Shown: positions 1 through 9,930 of the stretch, piece after piece
Position numbering within the stretch: position 1 is the first letter of the stretch
How the letters are laid out: every line of letters begins with the position of its first letter
Assembly (NCBI GenBank): GCA_948473115.1
Contig: CAOKWI010000025.1
Span: forward strand, 1 to 53,298
DNA: 53,298 nt
From: an uncultured Lachnospiraceae bacterium
GTDB lineage: Bacteria > Bacillota > Clostridia > Lachnospirales > Lachnospiraceae
Direction: 5' to 3'
Translations under genes and position numbers: made by a program
The notes under the pieces: generated by a model
Database searches by the model: none
Told to the model about the DNA's origin: nothing
Seen by the model: only the letters and a program-made list of their open reading frames with translations

Positions 1-79
1 CTCCCAATAAATCAAGGTTTCAGCAACAAAAAATCAGGTAGGATTTGACACTACCTTAAGTTTAAGGAGGGTGTTACGA

Positions 80-1435
80 ATGAGTTTTATGATGGCTTTC
101 GGATGGGCAAGCGTGATGCTTTGCATAGGAATGTTTTTACGGGCAAAGGTTCCTTTTCTCCAAAATATGCTGGTGCCTTCCAGCGTAATTGCGGGTATTC
201 TTGGAATTATCTTTATGAATGTTATACCGGGGATGGGCGTTGATGTCGGGACAGATGCGGAAATGTTTACAACGATTGTGAATCACCTCTTTACAGTTTC
301 TTTTATCTCGATCAGTCTGACAAGTGCACCAAAGGCAGAGGGCAACAATGCTAAAAATACTGCGAAAGGTACGGTCGGTCTTGGGCTTGTATGGTGTTTG
401 CTATATGCCTTGACACCGGTGGTGGGATTTGGAGTGGTTTTACTGATTGGCAGGGGTGTGGATATGCATGAGATTTATGGTATGCTTGTCCAGTTTGCCT
501 TTTGTCAGGGACCGGGTCAGTCAGCCGCCTATGGGGTTATTTTCGAGCAGTATGGATGGGAGAATGCGGCTATGGTGGCGATTACCTTTTCGGCAATTGG
601 ATTCATTGCTGCATTCTTGATTGGAATACCGTTAGCAAAGCAGGGTATTAAAAAAGGGTTGGCAAAGCATTGTGGTAAGTTGGATGAAGCTATTTTAAGG
701 GGGTATTTAAAGAAAGAAGAGCAGAAGGAGCAGATGGTAAAGGATACCACCTGTAACAGTAATATCGAGACATTGGCCTTTCATTTTGCTGTGATTGGAG
801 TTTGTTATATCCTGGCAGTCGGAATTTCTAAGATTTTTGCCCTGATTCCAAGCTTTATTGGCACCTCGATGAGCAGCATGATGTTTATGAATGGTATGTT
901 CGCGGCATACATTGTAAAATGGGTGATGAGAAAATTAAAAATAGATTTTCTGCTCGAAAACAGTCTACAGAGTAAGATTACTGGCTGGACGGCAGATTAT
1001 CTGGTGGTGTGTGCGTTTATGGCTGTTTCTGTCAGCATTATTAGACAGTGGTTAGTGCCGATTATCATTGTTTCAATTATCATCGTGGCTGTTACCTTCT
1101 TTGTATGTATTTATTTTGGGCCGCGTTTTGGGGGAGCGAATGATTTCGAGCGTACACTTGGACTTTATGGCACCTGTACAGGAACAGTGCCAAGCGGTGT
1201 TGCCCTGGTTCGGATTGTGGATCCGGCTTTTCATACTTCTACCAGTATAGAACTTGGCGCCTGTAATCTTGTCATGATAGCGAGTACGCCGGTGTATCTT
1301 ATTATTCTGGGCTTTGCATCAGGAAGCACGGGGATTGCTGCCACTGTTTCTGGATTGCTTATCTGTGCGGCTGTCTATGCAGTCTTATTAAAGATTACAA
1401 GGACATGGGGCAAGAAGACATTCAGCTGGAAATAA
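80..1435 (+). CDS. GltS-type sodium/glutamate symporter-like carrier
   Basis: The product is an integral membrane carrier of 451 residues with about ten to twelve hydrophobic segments in two halves separated by a charged loop (roughly residues 205-230, rich in K and E). The first half carries a glycine-rich FCQGPGQSAAYG stretch and the second an RFGGANDF...GTCTG stretch, as in the GltS sodium:glutamate symporter family. The substrate is not certain and may be another carboxylate. I chose the ATG at 80 because AAGGAGG (64-70) sits nine bases before it; the GTG at 71 directly abuts that site. An amidohydrolase follows 52 bases downstream on the same strand, so the pair may take up and process one compound. 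Confidence 0.8.
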   Translation: MSFMMAFGWASVMLCIGMFLRAKVPFLQNMLVPSSVIAGILGIIFMNVIPGMGVDVGTDAEMFTTIVNHLFTVSFISISLTSAPKAEGNNAKNTAKGTVGLGLVWCLLYALTPVVGFGVVLLIGRGVDMHEIYGMLVQFAFCQGPGQSAAYGVIFEQYGWENAAMVAITFSAIGFIAAFLIGIPLAKQGIKKGLAKHCGKLDEAILRGYLKKEEQKEQMVKDTTCNSNIETLAFHFAVIGVCYILAVGISKIFALIPSFIGTSMSSMMFMNGMFAAYIVKWVMRKLKIDFLLENSLQSKITGWTADYLVVCAFMAVSVSIIRQWLVPIIIVSIIIVAVTFFVCIYFGPRFGGANDFERTLGLYGTCTGTVPSGVALVRIVDPAFHTSTSIELGACNLVMIASTPVYLIILGFASGSTGIAATVSGLLICAAVYAVLLKITRTWGKKTFSWK

Positions 1436-1487
1436 GGTAGTTGAAAGGAATAGAAGCTGAAAGGAATAGAACAGGAGGAATGATGAT

Positions 1488-3110
1488 TTGGACCAGATTT
1501 ATTTTAATGGAAAAATCCTGACAATGAGTGAGAAAACAGCGGAGGACGCGGTATCCAGGGCACCGGAGGCTGTTTTGGTCAGGGACGGGATTATCAGGGC
1601 GTTAGGAATGCTTAATGAGGTAGAACAGAAATCGGATGGGGATGCATGTAAGGTTGATTTGCAGGGGCGGTGTCTGATGCCGTCGTTTATTGATTCCCAT
1701 GGCCATTTTGTGATGAACGGGCAGATGTCTGTATGTGCGGATTTATCTACATGCGAGTCTTATGATGATATCATACGGGTGTTGAAACAATATATTGAAA
1801 AGAATAAGATAACAGAAAAGGAAGTTGTAATCGGCTTTGGATATGACCATAATTTTTTGGCAGAAGAAGGGCAGCCGGATAAAAGAGTGCTGGATCAGGT
1901 GAGCAGGGAAATTCCGATTTTAGCAATGCATGTTTCCGGCCACCTTGCATGTGTCAATAGCGCGGCGCTTGCATTAGCGGGAATAGATGAGAAGACATCG
2001 GAGCCTAACGGAGGTGTGATTGGCCGGCTTGGTACAAATAATGAACCAAGCGGATATTTGGAAGAGGCAGGTATGCTTGCCGTGCAGCAGGCAGTCGCTT
2101 CCAGGATAAAAGTTGATTTTGCCGGAATTGTACAGGGGATGCAGAAAACCTATATTGAAAATGGTGTCACGACTGTCCAGGATGGCGCAACATCGGAGGC
2201 AGATATCAAAACGCTGCTGGCGATGTCAGCCGGAGGGCAACTTAAAATAGATGTTGTCGCGTATCCGCTTATGCCGTCCGGAGGTAAGAAGATAATGGAA
2301 GAAAACCGGGAAATTTGGGGAACGTATTGCCAGCGTTTAAAGATAGGCGGTTATAAGCTGGTGCTTGACGGTTCTCCCCAGGGAGGATCGGCGTGGATGA
2401 CGGAACCGTATCTGGGCGGGGAAGAAGGATATTGCGGATATCCGTGGATGCCGGATGAGGAAGTTCAGGCTTATGTCAGGCAGGCGGTGGAGGAACGCAG
2501 GCAGCTTTTGGTTCATTGCAATGGCGATGCCGCCGGAGACCAGTTTTTAAATGCTTATGAGAAAGCAGTGGAAGAGACAAAGCCGGAAGAGGATTTGCGC
2601 CCGGTTATGATTCACTGCCAGACAGTCCGTAACGATCAGCTTGACAGAATGGCAAGGCTTAAGATGATTGCCTCTATCTTTGTCGGCCATGTGTGGTATT
2701 GGGGCGATATCCACATGAAGAATTTCGGTCCGGTAAGGGGAAATCATATTAGTCCGGTAAAAGATGCCATGGACAGAGGACTTATAGTGAATTTTCATCA
2801 GGATGCACCTGTTACGAAACCGAATATGCTTCACTCTGTCTGGTGTGCTGTCAACAGAATCAGCCGGAAAGGCGCAGTGATTGGAGAAGATCAGAAAATA
2901 TCTGTCTATGACGCACTGAAAGCTGTGACAATCAATGCGGCATATGAATATTTTGAGGAGGACAGCAAGGGAACCATTTCTGTGGGAAAAAGAGCAGACC
3001 TGGTCGTGCTGGATCAATCTCCGCTTGAGGTGGAACCAGAGGAAGTAAAGAATATCCGGGTTATGGAGACGATAAAGGACGGAATCTCGATTTACCAGTT
3101 TGGTAGATAG
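1488..3110 (+). CDS. YtcJ-like amidohydrolase (metal-dependent hydrolase)
   Basis: This is a 540-residue cytoplasmic amidohydrolase of the YtcJ/AepA-like group, which normally hydrolyses amide or similar bonds with a metal centre in a TIM barrel. Visible motifs are the HGH metal pair at residues 71-73 after FIDS, AMHVSGH near 145-151, SPQGGSAW near 295-302, HCNGDAAGDQ, an HC in VMIHCQTV, and FHQDAP late in the barrel. The C-terminal GTISVGKRADLVVLD segment is the typical return to the small beta domain. The start is TTG at 1488, nine bases after AGGAGG (1473-1478); two nearby ATGs are out of frame. The substrate is unknown. Its position behind a GltS-type carrier suggests an acylated amino acid or similar, which is inference. 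Confidence 0.85.
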   Translation: MDQIYFNGKILTMSEKTAEDAVSRAPEAVLVRDGIIRALGMLNEVEQKSDGDACKVDLQGRCLMPSFIDSHGHFVMNGQMSVCADLSTCESYDDIIRVLKQYIEKNKITEKEVVIGFGYDHNFLAEEGQPDKRVLDQVSREIPILAMHVSGHLACVNSAALALAGIDEKTSEPNGGVIGRLGTNNEPSGYLEEAGMLAVQQAVASRIKVDFAGIVQGMQKTYIENGVTTVQDGATSEADIKTLLAMSAGGQLKIDVVAYPLMPSGGKKIMEENREIWGTYCQRLKIGGYKLVLDGSPQGGSAWMTEPYLGGEEGYCGYPWMPDEEVQAYVRQAVEERRQLLVHCNGDAAGDQFLNAYEKAVEETKPEEDLRPVMIHCQTVRNDQLDRMARLKMIASIFVGHVWYWGDIHMKNFGPVRGNHISPVKDAMDRGLIVNFHQDAPVTKPNMLHSVWCAVNRISRKGAVIGEDQKISVYDALKAVTINAAYEYFEEDSKGTISVGKRADLVVLDQSPLEVEPEEVKNIRVMETIKDGISIYQFGR

Positions 3111-3163
3111 GGACGGTACCTTGACAACTGTATCTTTTACACCGAAAAGGAAAATAAAAAATC

Positions 3164-3192
3164 TTGCATTGACGCGTAACCTATGGTATAGT
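3164..3192 (+). promoter_or_regulatory. Candidate sigma-A promoter for the Rpn-family gene
   Basis: TTGCAT (3164-3169), a 17-base spacer and TATAGT (3187-3192) lie about 140 bases before the GTG start. Just before the start, CCTGT (3313-3317) can pair with ACAGG (3322-3326), and this hairpin overlaps the AGGAGG ribosome site (3324-3329). A possible role in limiting translation is inference. Confidence 0.5.
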
Positions 3193-3334
3193 CTGGTTAT
3201 CAAATATCATTTCATGGAATTTTATGTGCGTATATCAGGCTTTTCGCCAGACAATTCCCACACATTTATTTCAGGTACAGGCGGAAGGCAAGGCTAGGAG
3301 ATAGGTTGTCCCCCTGTACGGACAGGAGGATAAC

Positions 3335-4516
3335 GTGAAACAAAAGAAGGATGAAGGGTGCACTGCCTTTACAGAGGACGAGGCGGCGCAGCAGCCGGAC
3401 CATTGCCAGGAGGCGGATGTAAGCAGCAAACGGATTTTCGGGAACCATACCCTGTGTGCACAGTTTTTAAGGGACTATTCGGGTCTTGAACTTTTTGCCA
3501 ACGTACAGCCGGAGGACATTGAGGACGTCTCGGAGCGGTACCATTTGTACCGGGAAGTGGAACTCAATTCGGACACGGTGAAAAAGGTGCGTGTCAGGAA
3601 TCCCGGAGGATCCGCGGAAGGCGGGACACAGGACATTTATGTGGTCTCCCTGATAGAGCATAAGAGCGGGGTCGATTACGACGTGACCATGCAGATATTA
3701 AGGTACATGGTCTGTATCTGGGAAAACTATGTCATAGAACTTGAGGAAAAGTATGAGGCTGAAAAACCGGGGCATGGCAGGACGGCGAATGGGAAAGCGA
3801 AGAGACACAAGGGCATCAGCAGGCTGAAGGGGTTCCGTTACCCACCGATTTACCCCATCGTGTACTACGAAGGTGCGGACGAATGGACAGCCGCATGGCA
3901 CCTTAAGGACAGGATCCTGCTTGGGGATCTGTTCCAGGCATACATACCGGATATCACCTACCGGCTTGTAAGGACAAGGGAATATTCCAATGAGGAACTG
4001 CTGTCAAGGGAGGATGCAATCTCGCTGGTGATGCTGCTCAACAAGATACAACGTGCAGAGGATTTTCGAGAACTCGCAGGGGTTCCCGGCGGGAGGGTGG
4101 ACGAGATCTTCCAGAGAGCCCCCGCCGACGTGGTGGAGATCATAATATCGGAGATACGGAGTCTCTGCGCAAGGGTAAACATGCCACAGGGTGAAACGGA
4201 CGAACTCATAAAGAAAGTGAAGGGCGGCAACATGGGAAATCTGTTTGAGAACATGGAAAAAATGGACATACAGCTGGAACGCCGCAGGACAGCCGAGCAG
4301 ACCCGGCGTGCCGATGAAGCAGAAAAACGTGCAGATGAATCCAAGAGGCAGGCAGATGAATCCAAGAGGCAGGCTGATAATTTATACCGTGTCCTTATTA
4401 CCACATACAAAAAGCAGGGAATGGCGAAAGAAGATGTCAGTAAACAGCTTGTGGAAGAACTGGGGGTAGATAAAAAAGTGATAGATGAACAAATGGAGAA
4501 GTTTTGGGTAGAATGA
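3335..4516 (+). CDS. Rpn-family recombination-promoting nuclease / putative transposase
   Basis: This 393-residue protein belongs to the Rpn / transposase_31 family, DNA endonucleases with a PD-(D/E)XK-like core. The EHK at residues 108-110 inside IYVVSLIEHKSG fits the ExK catalytic strand, and YPIVYYEGADEWTAAW (about residues 173-188) is a family hallmark. The C-terminus (about 300-350) is a charged coiled coil with ADESKRQ repeats encoded by an exact 21-bp DNA duplication. The start is GTG at 3335 with AGGAGG at 3324-3329. A candidate internal start at 4232 could yield the C-terminal part alone. The gene stands alone with its own promoter and is not flanked by inverted repeats that I can see. 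Confidence 0.85.
   Translation: MKQKKDEGCTAFTEDEAAQQPDHCQEADVSSKRIFGNHTLCAQFLRDYSGLELFANVQPEDIEDVSERYHLYREVELNSDTVKKVRVRNPGGSAEGGTQDIYVVSLIEHKSGVDYDVTMQILRYMVCIWENYVIELEEKYEAEKPGHGRTANGKAKRHKGISRLKGFRYPPIYPIVYYEGADEWTAAWHLKDRILLGDLFQAYIPDITYRLVRTREYSNEELLSREDAISLVMLLNKIQRAEDFRELAGVPGGRVDEIFQRAPADVVEIIISEIRSLCARVNMPQGETDELIKKVKGGNMGNLFENMEKMDIQLERRRTAEQTRRADEAEKRADESKRQADESKRQADNLYRVLITTYKKQGMAKEDVSKQLVEELGVDKKVIDEQMEKFWVE
4232..4516 (+). CDS. Possible intragenic C-terminal Rpn small protein (94 aa)
   Basis: An in-frame ATG (residue 300 of the parent) is preceded by AAGGG (4220-4224) at a spacing of seven bases. It would give 94 residues: a short MGNLFENME start, the ADESKRQ coiled coil and a C-terminal helical tail ending in KFWVE. 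Internally translated C-terminal proteins that antagonise the full-length nuclease have been reported for some rpn genes. Whether this start is used here is inference, and the ribosome site is only moderate. Confidence 0.3.
   Translation: MGNLFENMEKMDIQLERRRTAEQTRRADEAEKRADESKRQADESKRQADNLYRVLITTYKKQGMAKEDVSKQLVEELGVDKKVIDEQMEKFWVE
4331..4372 (+). repeat. Exact 21-bp tandem duplication in rpn C-terminus
   Basis: Two identical 21-bp units (4331-4351 and 4352-4372, beginning GCAGATGAATCC) encode ADESKRQ twice and lengthen the coiled coil by exact heptads. A partial, diverged unit follows. Being in phase with both the reading frame and the heptad suggests slippage-tolerant length variation. Confidence 0.85.
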
Positions 4517-4595
4517 ATATTACAAGGTTCCCGGTGTAAGATATGCAGTGGTCTCGCGCCGGGATTTTTGTCGTAAAAAATACAGGAGATGGATT

Positions 4596-6731
4596 ATGTC
4601 TATTAAAATCGCGATATACAACATATTGGTAAACAGGCAGCCCGGGATATCAGCCCGGTATCACAAACTGCATAGCGGCCCGGGATGGATTGTCAAAATT
4701 CTTTCGTGGGCTTATCTGCTGTGGTTGAATTTTGCGTTCTATGTTTTGCAGTTCCGGTTTCTGGGAAGCGTACCGGAAATGGACGCCTATGAGAATAAGC
4801 GCTTGAACTGCAGAATGAGTGAATCGGAGGAGTACCTGCGGCAGAATCCGGGACTTACCGTGGAAAATTATGTAAGGAAGCTGTCCCAATATGATGTCAT
4901 TTCTTTTGATGTCTTTGACACTTTGATTTTTCGCCCTTTGGCTCTGCCTGTGGATGTATTCCATATGCTCGGCAACGCATTTGGGGTCATGGATTTTAAA
5001 AATATCCGTGTAAAGGCGGAATGGGAGGCCAGGGAAATCTATAACGCCAGGGAAGGCAATAAGGAAATATGTCTTTCTGACATATGGGACAATATGGAGG
5101 AAAAAGTGGGCATTTCTTCCGAAGCGGGGCAGAGAATAGAAAAAGCTTTGGAGCAGAAGCTGTGCTATGCAAATCCCTTTATGCTTGAGGTCTGGAAGCG
5201 GCTGAAGAAACTGGATAAAAGGATGATTATTGTCTCGGACATGTATCTGCCGGAGGAGTGCATTAGGGACATTCTGGAAAAGGCAGGATATACCGGCGCA
5301 TGGAAGCTGTATATTTCAAATGCGTATCATAAGAGCAAAGCGGATGGCAGGCTGTATGAGCAGGTATTATCGGATTTACACGAGTCCGGGTATGGAACCG
5401 GGAAGCTGTCGCTGATCCATGTGGGAGATAATCCCCACAGCGATGCAAAGATGGCGGTGCGGGCAGGAATCGAGACTTTGCCATATCAGAATGTGAATAA
5501 GAACACATCGTTATACAGGGCATTTGACATGTCTCCGTTGATCGGGAGCGCATATCGGGCAATTGTCAGTAACTGGATTTATGCAGGCTTGCAGGCGTAC
5601 TCCATGGAATATGAATACGGCTTTATCTATGGCGGTCTGTTTGTGCTGGGATATTGTTCTTTTATCCATGATTATTGTAAGCAAAACGGGATTGATAAAT
5701 TGCTTTTTTTATCCAGGGATGGGGATATCTTAAAGCAGGTCTATGACTATTTATATCCGGGTGAACTTACGGAATATGTCTACTGGTCCCGGAAGGCAGC
5801 CACAAAGCTGGAGGCATCATTTGACAGGCACGACTATTTCCGCAGATTTATTTACCACAAGACAAATCAGGGTTATACGCTTCGCAGGGTGCTCCATTCC
5901 ATGGAACTTGATTTCCTTACGGATCAGTTGTGTGACTGGAAGGGGATGTGGCCGGAAATGGCAGGAAAGCTGAACAGAAAGCAGACCGGTTTTGTGGATC
6001 TGAAAGCAGACGACACACTGACGGATAAAAATAATGATCTGTTAAGGGTGTTTATCGCGGCAAAGTGGGATCAGGTCATGCAGGTATATCGCGGACAGGA
6101 TATGGCGGCAAAAGCATATTATGAAAAGGTATTAAAAAATGTAAGGAAGGCAGCAGCCGTTGATATCGGCTGGGCGGGCAGCGGCGCCATGGCATTGCGG
6201 CATCTGGTGGATCAGGAATGGGAGATTCCATGTGAGGTCATTGGCCTTATCGCAGGGACAAACACGTTACATAATGCGGAACCGGATGCATCGGAGATTT
6301 TTCTGCAGGACGGTCAGCTGGTGGCATATTTATATTCGCAGAGTCATAACAGGGATCTTCTGAAAAAGCATGACCAGAATAAGGGTTATAATGTGTTTTG
6401 GGAACTTCTGCTCTCATCGCCGACGCCTCAGTTTAAAGGATTCTATATGGGGAACAAAGCAGCGGGACACGCCGAAAGTCAATATCTGGAAGACCTGGAT
6501 ATCACACTTGCCTTTGGGGAGAAAGATGCTAATCTGAAGGGAATACAGGAAATACAAAGCGGTATTATGGATTTTGTGAAGGAATATCATAAGCGCTTTC
6601 AGGAATTGCCTTATATGTTTCATATATCCGGCAGGGACGCTTACGCGCCGATGCTGGTGGCAGCCAGCCATCATGAGAAGTATTTGAAAGAAATGGAAAA
6701 GAAATTTCATCTGGAAATAAACGTGATATGA
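4596..6731 (+). CDS. HAD-superfamily hydrolase-like protein with C-terminal conserved domain (COG5610-like)
   Basis: A 711-residue protein. The HAD domain shows motif I as ISFDVFDTLIFRP, motif II as IIVSDMYLP, motif III around the K of KSKADGRLY and motif IV as IHVGDNPHSDAKMA. A second large domain of about 400 residues follows (GFIYGGLFVLGYC, LLFLSRDGDILKQVYDYL, VDIGWAGSGAMAL). This arrangement occurs in HAD proteins often found in surface-polysaccharide clusters; its reaction is not established here. There is no signal peptide, but a hydrophobic stretch lies near residues 25-50. I chose the ATG at 4596 because AGGAG (4584-4588) precedes it at seven bases; an upstream ATG at 4548 has no comparable site. 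The next gene is convergent. Confidence 0.75.
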   Translation: MSIKIAIYNILVNRQPGISARYHKLHSGPGWIVKILSWAYLLWLNFAFYVLQFRFLGSVPEMDAYENKRLNCRMSESEEYLRQNPGLTVENYVRKLSQYDVISFDVFDTLIFRPLALPVDVFHMLGNAFGVMDFKNIRVKAEWEAREIYNAREGNKEICLSDIWDNMEEKVGISSEAGQRIEKALEQKLCYANPFMLEVWKRLKKLDKRMIIVSDMYLPEECIRDILEKAGYTGAWKLYISNAYHKSKADGRLYEQVLSDLHESGYGTGKLSLIHVGDNPHSDAKMAVRAGIETLPYQNVNKNTSLYRAFDMSPLIGSAYRAIVSNWIYAGLQAYSMEYEYGFIYGGLFVLGYCSFIHDYCKQNGIDKLLFLSRDGDILKQVYDYLYPGELTEYVYWSRKAATKLEASFDRHDYFRRFIYHKTNQGYTLRRVLHSMELDFLTDQLCDWKGMWPEMAGKLNRKQTGFVDLKADDTLTDKNNDLLRVFIAAKWDQVMQVYRGQDMAAKAYYEKVLKNVRKAAAVDIGWAGSGAMALRHLVDQEWEIPCEVIGLIAGTNTLHNAEPDASEIFLQDGQLVAYLYSQSHNRDLLKKHDQNKGYNVFWELLLSSPTPQFKGFYMGNKAAGHAESQYLEDLDITLAFGEKDANLKGIQEIQSGIMDFVKEYHKRFQELPYMFHISGRDAYAPMLVAASHHEKYLKEMEKKFHLEINVI

Positions 6732-6785
6732 GTGCCAAAAAATGAATGCCAAAAGATAAGTGCCAAAAAAATGAGCGTCAAAAAG
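6729..6785 (+). repeat. Degenerate 14-15-bp tandem repeat after the HAD gene stop
   Basis: Four units of the form TGAGTGCCAAAAAA start at 6729, 6743, 6757 and 6772. The first unit overlaps the stop codon of the HAD gene. The last unit forms one arm of the convergent terminator. Confidence 0.65.
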
Positions 6786-6817
6786 TGCATTTTCTGCAAA
6801 ATTCCTTTCTGACGCTC
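6765..6817 (-). terminator. Rho-independent terminator of the FAD oxidoreductase gene
   Basis: On the minus strand a 13-bp stem (6805-6817 with 6773-6785, one G:U pair) and a 19-base loop are followed by a run of seven T (complement of 6765-6771). It lies 18 bases past the stop of the minus-strand oxidoreductase and may also stop the converging HAD transcript. Confidence 0.8.
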
Positions 6818-6835
6818 CTGCCACTTGTCCAGCCC

Positions 6836-8407
6836 TCAGTCTACCTCATTTGCTTCGGCTTCCTCATGGTATTCTTTCTCTGTATTGACATTCCAGATAT
6901 TGTCCTTATTCTTTTCGCCGCTCAGGATATTCTTGACGGTTTCAAAGGACGTACACATGGAATGGTCTATATTGTTATAGCGGTGCTGACCGTTACGTCC
7001 CACACAGTAGAGATTGTCGATGGACTTTAAGTAGTCCACCAGGGTGTCGATCTCATCGTAGGTATCAAAATATGCCGGATATGCCTTTTTTACCTTTTCC
7101 ATATGGGTGTCGATCACGGCATCAGCAGAGTCGATCAGCCCCAGCTTGATCATTTCCTGGATGCCGATTTTGGAAAATTCCTCTTCGGACATATTCCAGA
7201 ATTCATCGCCCTCATTTACGAAATATTCCAGGCCGATCCACACGGTATTCTTCAGATCCCTGATCATATAAGGTGACCAGTTATTGTAGATCTGGAAGCG
7301 TCCCAGCTTGACATGGCGGTCCTGCACATAGACCCAGCAGTCGGGGACAATGTTGTTCACCGTCCGGATATCCGTCTTGTTTTCCAGGTTGATCCTGGGA
7401 ACCAGAACGCCCAGGGTCATGTAATCGCGGTAGGGCAGCCCGGCCGCAATACGGGCTTCATTGGCGGGAACGTCGTTCATGCCTGCCACCAGATCCTTTA
7501 TGGGCATGGAGGAAATAATGTAATCGCCCTCGATCTCATGCTCCGCCCCGTCCTTCACATAGGTGAGGGAAGTGATCACATTGGCTGCGTTTTTATGGAT
7601 TTTGGTGACTTTTGCATTCTTATGAATGACACCGCCCAGTTTCTCGATCTCCTCCGCGGTGACCTCCCAGAGTTGGCCGGGACCCAGCTTGGGGTATTTG
7701 AATTCTTCAATCAAAGAGGTTTCCACCTTGCGGTTTTGGACTCTGAAAATCTTGCCGAAAATATCTTTGATGATCGCTATAATGGACATTCCCTTTACAC
7801 GTTGGGCGCCCCAGGAGGCATCGATCTCGCTGGGATGGCGTCCCCACAGGTTTTCCGTGTAATATTCAAAGAACATGGAGTATAGCTTACGGCCAAACCG
7901 GTTGATATAGAAATTCTCAAGGTTGTCCTCCGGCTTTTTGAATAAAATGGCTTTCAAATAACTGAAACCTACCTGCATGGTGGTGAGGAAGCCCATGTTT
8001 TTAAGGGTGTCCCATTTCAGGGAAACGGGATAGTCGAAAAATTTCTCATTAAAATAAATCCGGGAAACCCGGTGTCTGGTCAGCATAACCCTGTCTTCCT
8101 TCTCCGGATCAGGCCCGCCCTTCTCCAGCGGCATGGGACGTTTTAGCAGAATGTCGTCATAGGTGGGATGCCCCTGCATGGGAAGCATCCTGTCCCACCA
8201 GGCGTTGACCTCCGGTATTTTGGAGAAAAAGCGGTGACCGCCCATGTCCATACGGTTTCCCTTGTAATTTACTGTCTTGGAAATGCCGCCGAAGCAGTCG
8301 CTTTCCTCAAAAACGACTACTTTTATATCATTGGCTTTGGTCAGTAACTCATAGGCCGCCGTAAGTCCTGCGGGACCGGCTCCGATCACGAGAGCTGTTT
8401 TCGACAT
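6836..8407 (-). CDS. FAD-dependent amine oxidase / protoporphyrinogen oxidase-like oxidoreductase
   Basis: A 523-residue flavoprotein. The N-terminus [19 protein letters not shown] is a GxGxxG dinucleotide fold, followed by the FEE segment that binds ribose and by [22 protein letters not shown], typical of the HemY / UDP-galactopyranose mutase / amine oxidase superfamily. A C-terminal [19 protein letters not shown] segment is the second FAD contact. Similar proteins sit in polysaccharide loci, and the neighbouring HAD gene would fit that, but the substrate is unknown. The start is the ATG whose complement ends at 8407, eight bases after GAAAGGA; a longer reading to 8440 lacks a ribosome site. 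An AT-rich stretch (8441-8560) upstream should hold its promoter and that of the divergent GH28 gene. Confidence 0.75.
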   Translation of the reverse strand: MSKTALVIGAGPAGLTAAYELLTKANDIKVVVFEESDCFGGISKTVNYKGNRMDMGGHRFFSKIPEVNAWWDRMLPMQGHPTYDDILLKRPMPLEKGGPDPEKEDRVMLTRHRVSRIYFNEKFFDYPVSLKWDTLKNMGFLTTMQVGFSYLKAILFKKPEDNLENFYINRFGRKLYSMFFEYYTENLWGRHPSEIDASWGAQRVKGMSIIAIIKDIFGKIFRVQNRKVETSLIEEFKYPKLGPGQLWEVTAEEIEKLGGVIHKNAKVTKIHKNAANVITSLTYVKDGAEHEIEGDYIISSMPIKDLVAGMNDVPANEARIAAGLPYRDYMTLGVLVPRINLENKTDIRTVNNIVPDCWVYVQDRHVKLGRFQIYNNWSPYMIRDLKNTVWIGLEYFVNEGDEFWNMSEEEFSKIGIQEMIKLGLIDSADAVIDTHMEKVKKAYPAYFDTYDEIDTLVDYLKSIDNLYCVGRNGQHRYNNIDHSMCTSFETVKNILSGEKNKDNIWNVNTEKEYHEEAEANEVD

Positions 8408-8628
8408 ATCTTTTGTCCTTTCAAAAAATATTATTAACAATTCCTGACAATTCTGAACAAATTATATATAGTATACCATATATATAAAAAAATTAATATA
8501 GTTTTAAAAAATTGATGAAAAGAAGCGTCTGCCGATATGTGTTTTGCTTGTAAAGTGTGCCGGTATATTATAAAATAGTGGTAATCCATAAATCGGTATG
8601 CCGTTTTTCGGCGGAAAGAGAGGTATGT

Positions 8629-9930
8629 ATGGTCAATAAGGAGTTTTTTCCTGACGGCACTGTGATTGACGACTGGTTCTATGACACAAGGGTTCCTGCC
8701 CTGGAGGAACTGGGCAGGCAGTATGTCCTGACACAATATGGTATTTTTGACGACGGAAAGGTTCATACCAGGGAGTTCCAGTGGCTGATCGATCTGGTGG
8801 CCCAACGGGGCGGCGGTGTGATCGTGGTTCCCGCCGGGACTTATCTCACGGGATCCCTTTTCTTTAAGCAGGGGGTGAATCTCTATGTGTCGGAAGGCGG
8901 CACGCTAAAGGGCAGCGATGACATTTCCGATTACAGACTCTGTGAAACCCGTATAGAGGGGGAGACCTGCACCTATTTCGCGGCACTGATCAATGTCGAC
9001 GGCGTGGACGGCTTTACCATGTGCGGCCCGGGCGTCATTGACGGGAACGGACTGCGGTCCTGGAAAGCCTTCTGGCTGAGAAGGGAGTGGAATCCGAAAT
9101 GTACCAACAAGGACGAGCAGCGTCCACGCCTGGTCTATATTTCCAATTCCCAGAATGTGCTGGTGGCGGATCTGCATCTGCAGAATTCCCATTTCTGGAC
9201 AAACCATATTTATAAAAGCCATCATGTGAAATACCTGAACTGCCGCATCTTTTCGCCTGCCATACCGGTGAAAGCGCCCAGCACGGATGCCATTGACATT
9301 GATGTGTGCACTGATTTCCTGATCAAAAACTGCTACATGGAAGTCAATGATGATTCCGTGGTGTTAAAAGGCGGCAAGGGTCCATGGGCCGACACGGCGC
9401 CGGAGAACGGCGCAAATGAGAGGATCCTTGTGGAGGACTGTACCTATGGGTTCTGTCATGGCTGCCTGACCTGTGGTTCCGAATCCGTGCATAACCGCAA
9501 TATCCTGATCCGCAGACTGAAAATATCGGACGGATCCAATCTGCTGTGGCTGAAAATGCGTCCTGATACGCCCCAGCTTTATGAGTATATCACGGTTGAG
9601 GACGTGGATGCAAAGCTGAAAAACTTTATCACGGTCAAGCCCTGGACGCAGTTTTTTGACCTGAAAGGAAGGACGGATGTCCCGAAATCCCGGGGAGAGC
9701 ATATCACGATGCGGAACTGTAGCTGTGCGTGTGACACATATTTTAATGTGGAGGCTCAGGAGGAGCAGTATGTCCTGTCAGACTTTACCTTTGAGGATCT
9801 CCGTATTACCGCCAACAACGACAATTTTACAGAAGGAATTGTGGAGAACATGACGGTGAAAAACGTCCAGGTGGACATAAGGCCAGAGAGTGATGGGGAT
9901 ACTTTTGGACAGGCTGTGTTCGGATCATGA
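8629..9930 (+). CDS. Glycoside hydrolase family 28 (polygalacturonase-like), intracellular
   Basis: A 433-residue right-handed beta-helix hydrolase of GH28, which cleaves alpha-galacturonide links in pectin or related unsaturated oligosaccharides. Active-site motifs match the family with small changes: STDAID (D220) for NTDGID, NDDS (D241-D242) for the QDD/NDD pair, CHGC (H277) for GHG, and LKMRPD late. There is no signal peptide, so it should act on imported oligomers. The start ATG at 8629 follows GAAAGAGAGG (8614-8623). It is transcribed away from the oxidoreductase. It is distant from the 42-51 kb pectin operon but could serve the same pathway, which is inference. Confidence 0.85.
   Translation: MVNKEFFPDGTVIDDWFYDTRVPALEELGRQYVLTQYGIFDDGKVHTREFQWLIDLVAQRGGGVIVVPAGTYLTGSLFFKQGVNLYVSEGGTLKGSDDISDYRLCETRIEGETCTYFAALINVDGVDGFTMCGPGVIDGNGLRSWKAFWLRREWNPKCTNKDEQRPRLVYISNSQNVLVADLHLQNSHFWTNHIYKSHHVKYLNCRIFSPAIPVKAPSTDAIDIDVCTDFLIKNCYMEVNDDSVVLKGGKGPWADTAPENGANERILVEDCTYGFCHGCLTCGSESVHNRNILIRRLKISDGSNLLWLKMRPDTPQLYEYITVEDVDAKLKNFITVKPWTQFFDLKGRTDVPKSRGEHITMRNCSCACDTYFNVEAQEEQYVLSDFTFEDLRITANNDNFTEGIVENMTVKNVQVDIRPESDGDTFGQAVFGS

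Noticed and set aside
3335..4516. rpn gene as part of an insertion sequence
   Set aside because: No terminal inverted repeats or target duplication are visible around it; Rpn proteins are commonly free-standing.
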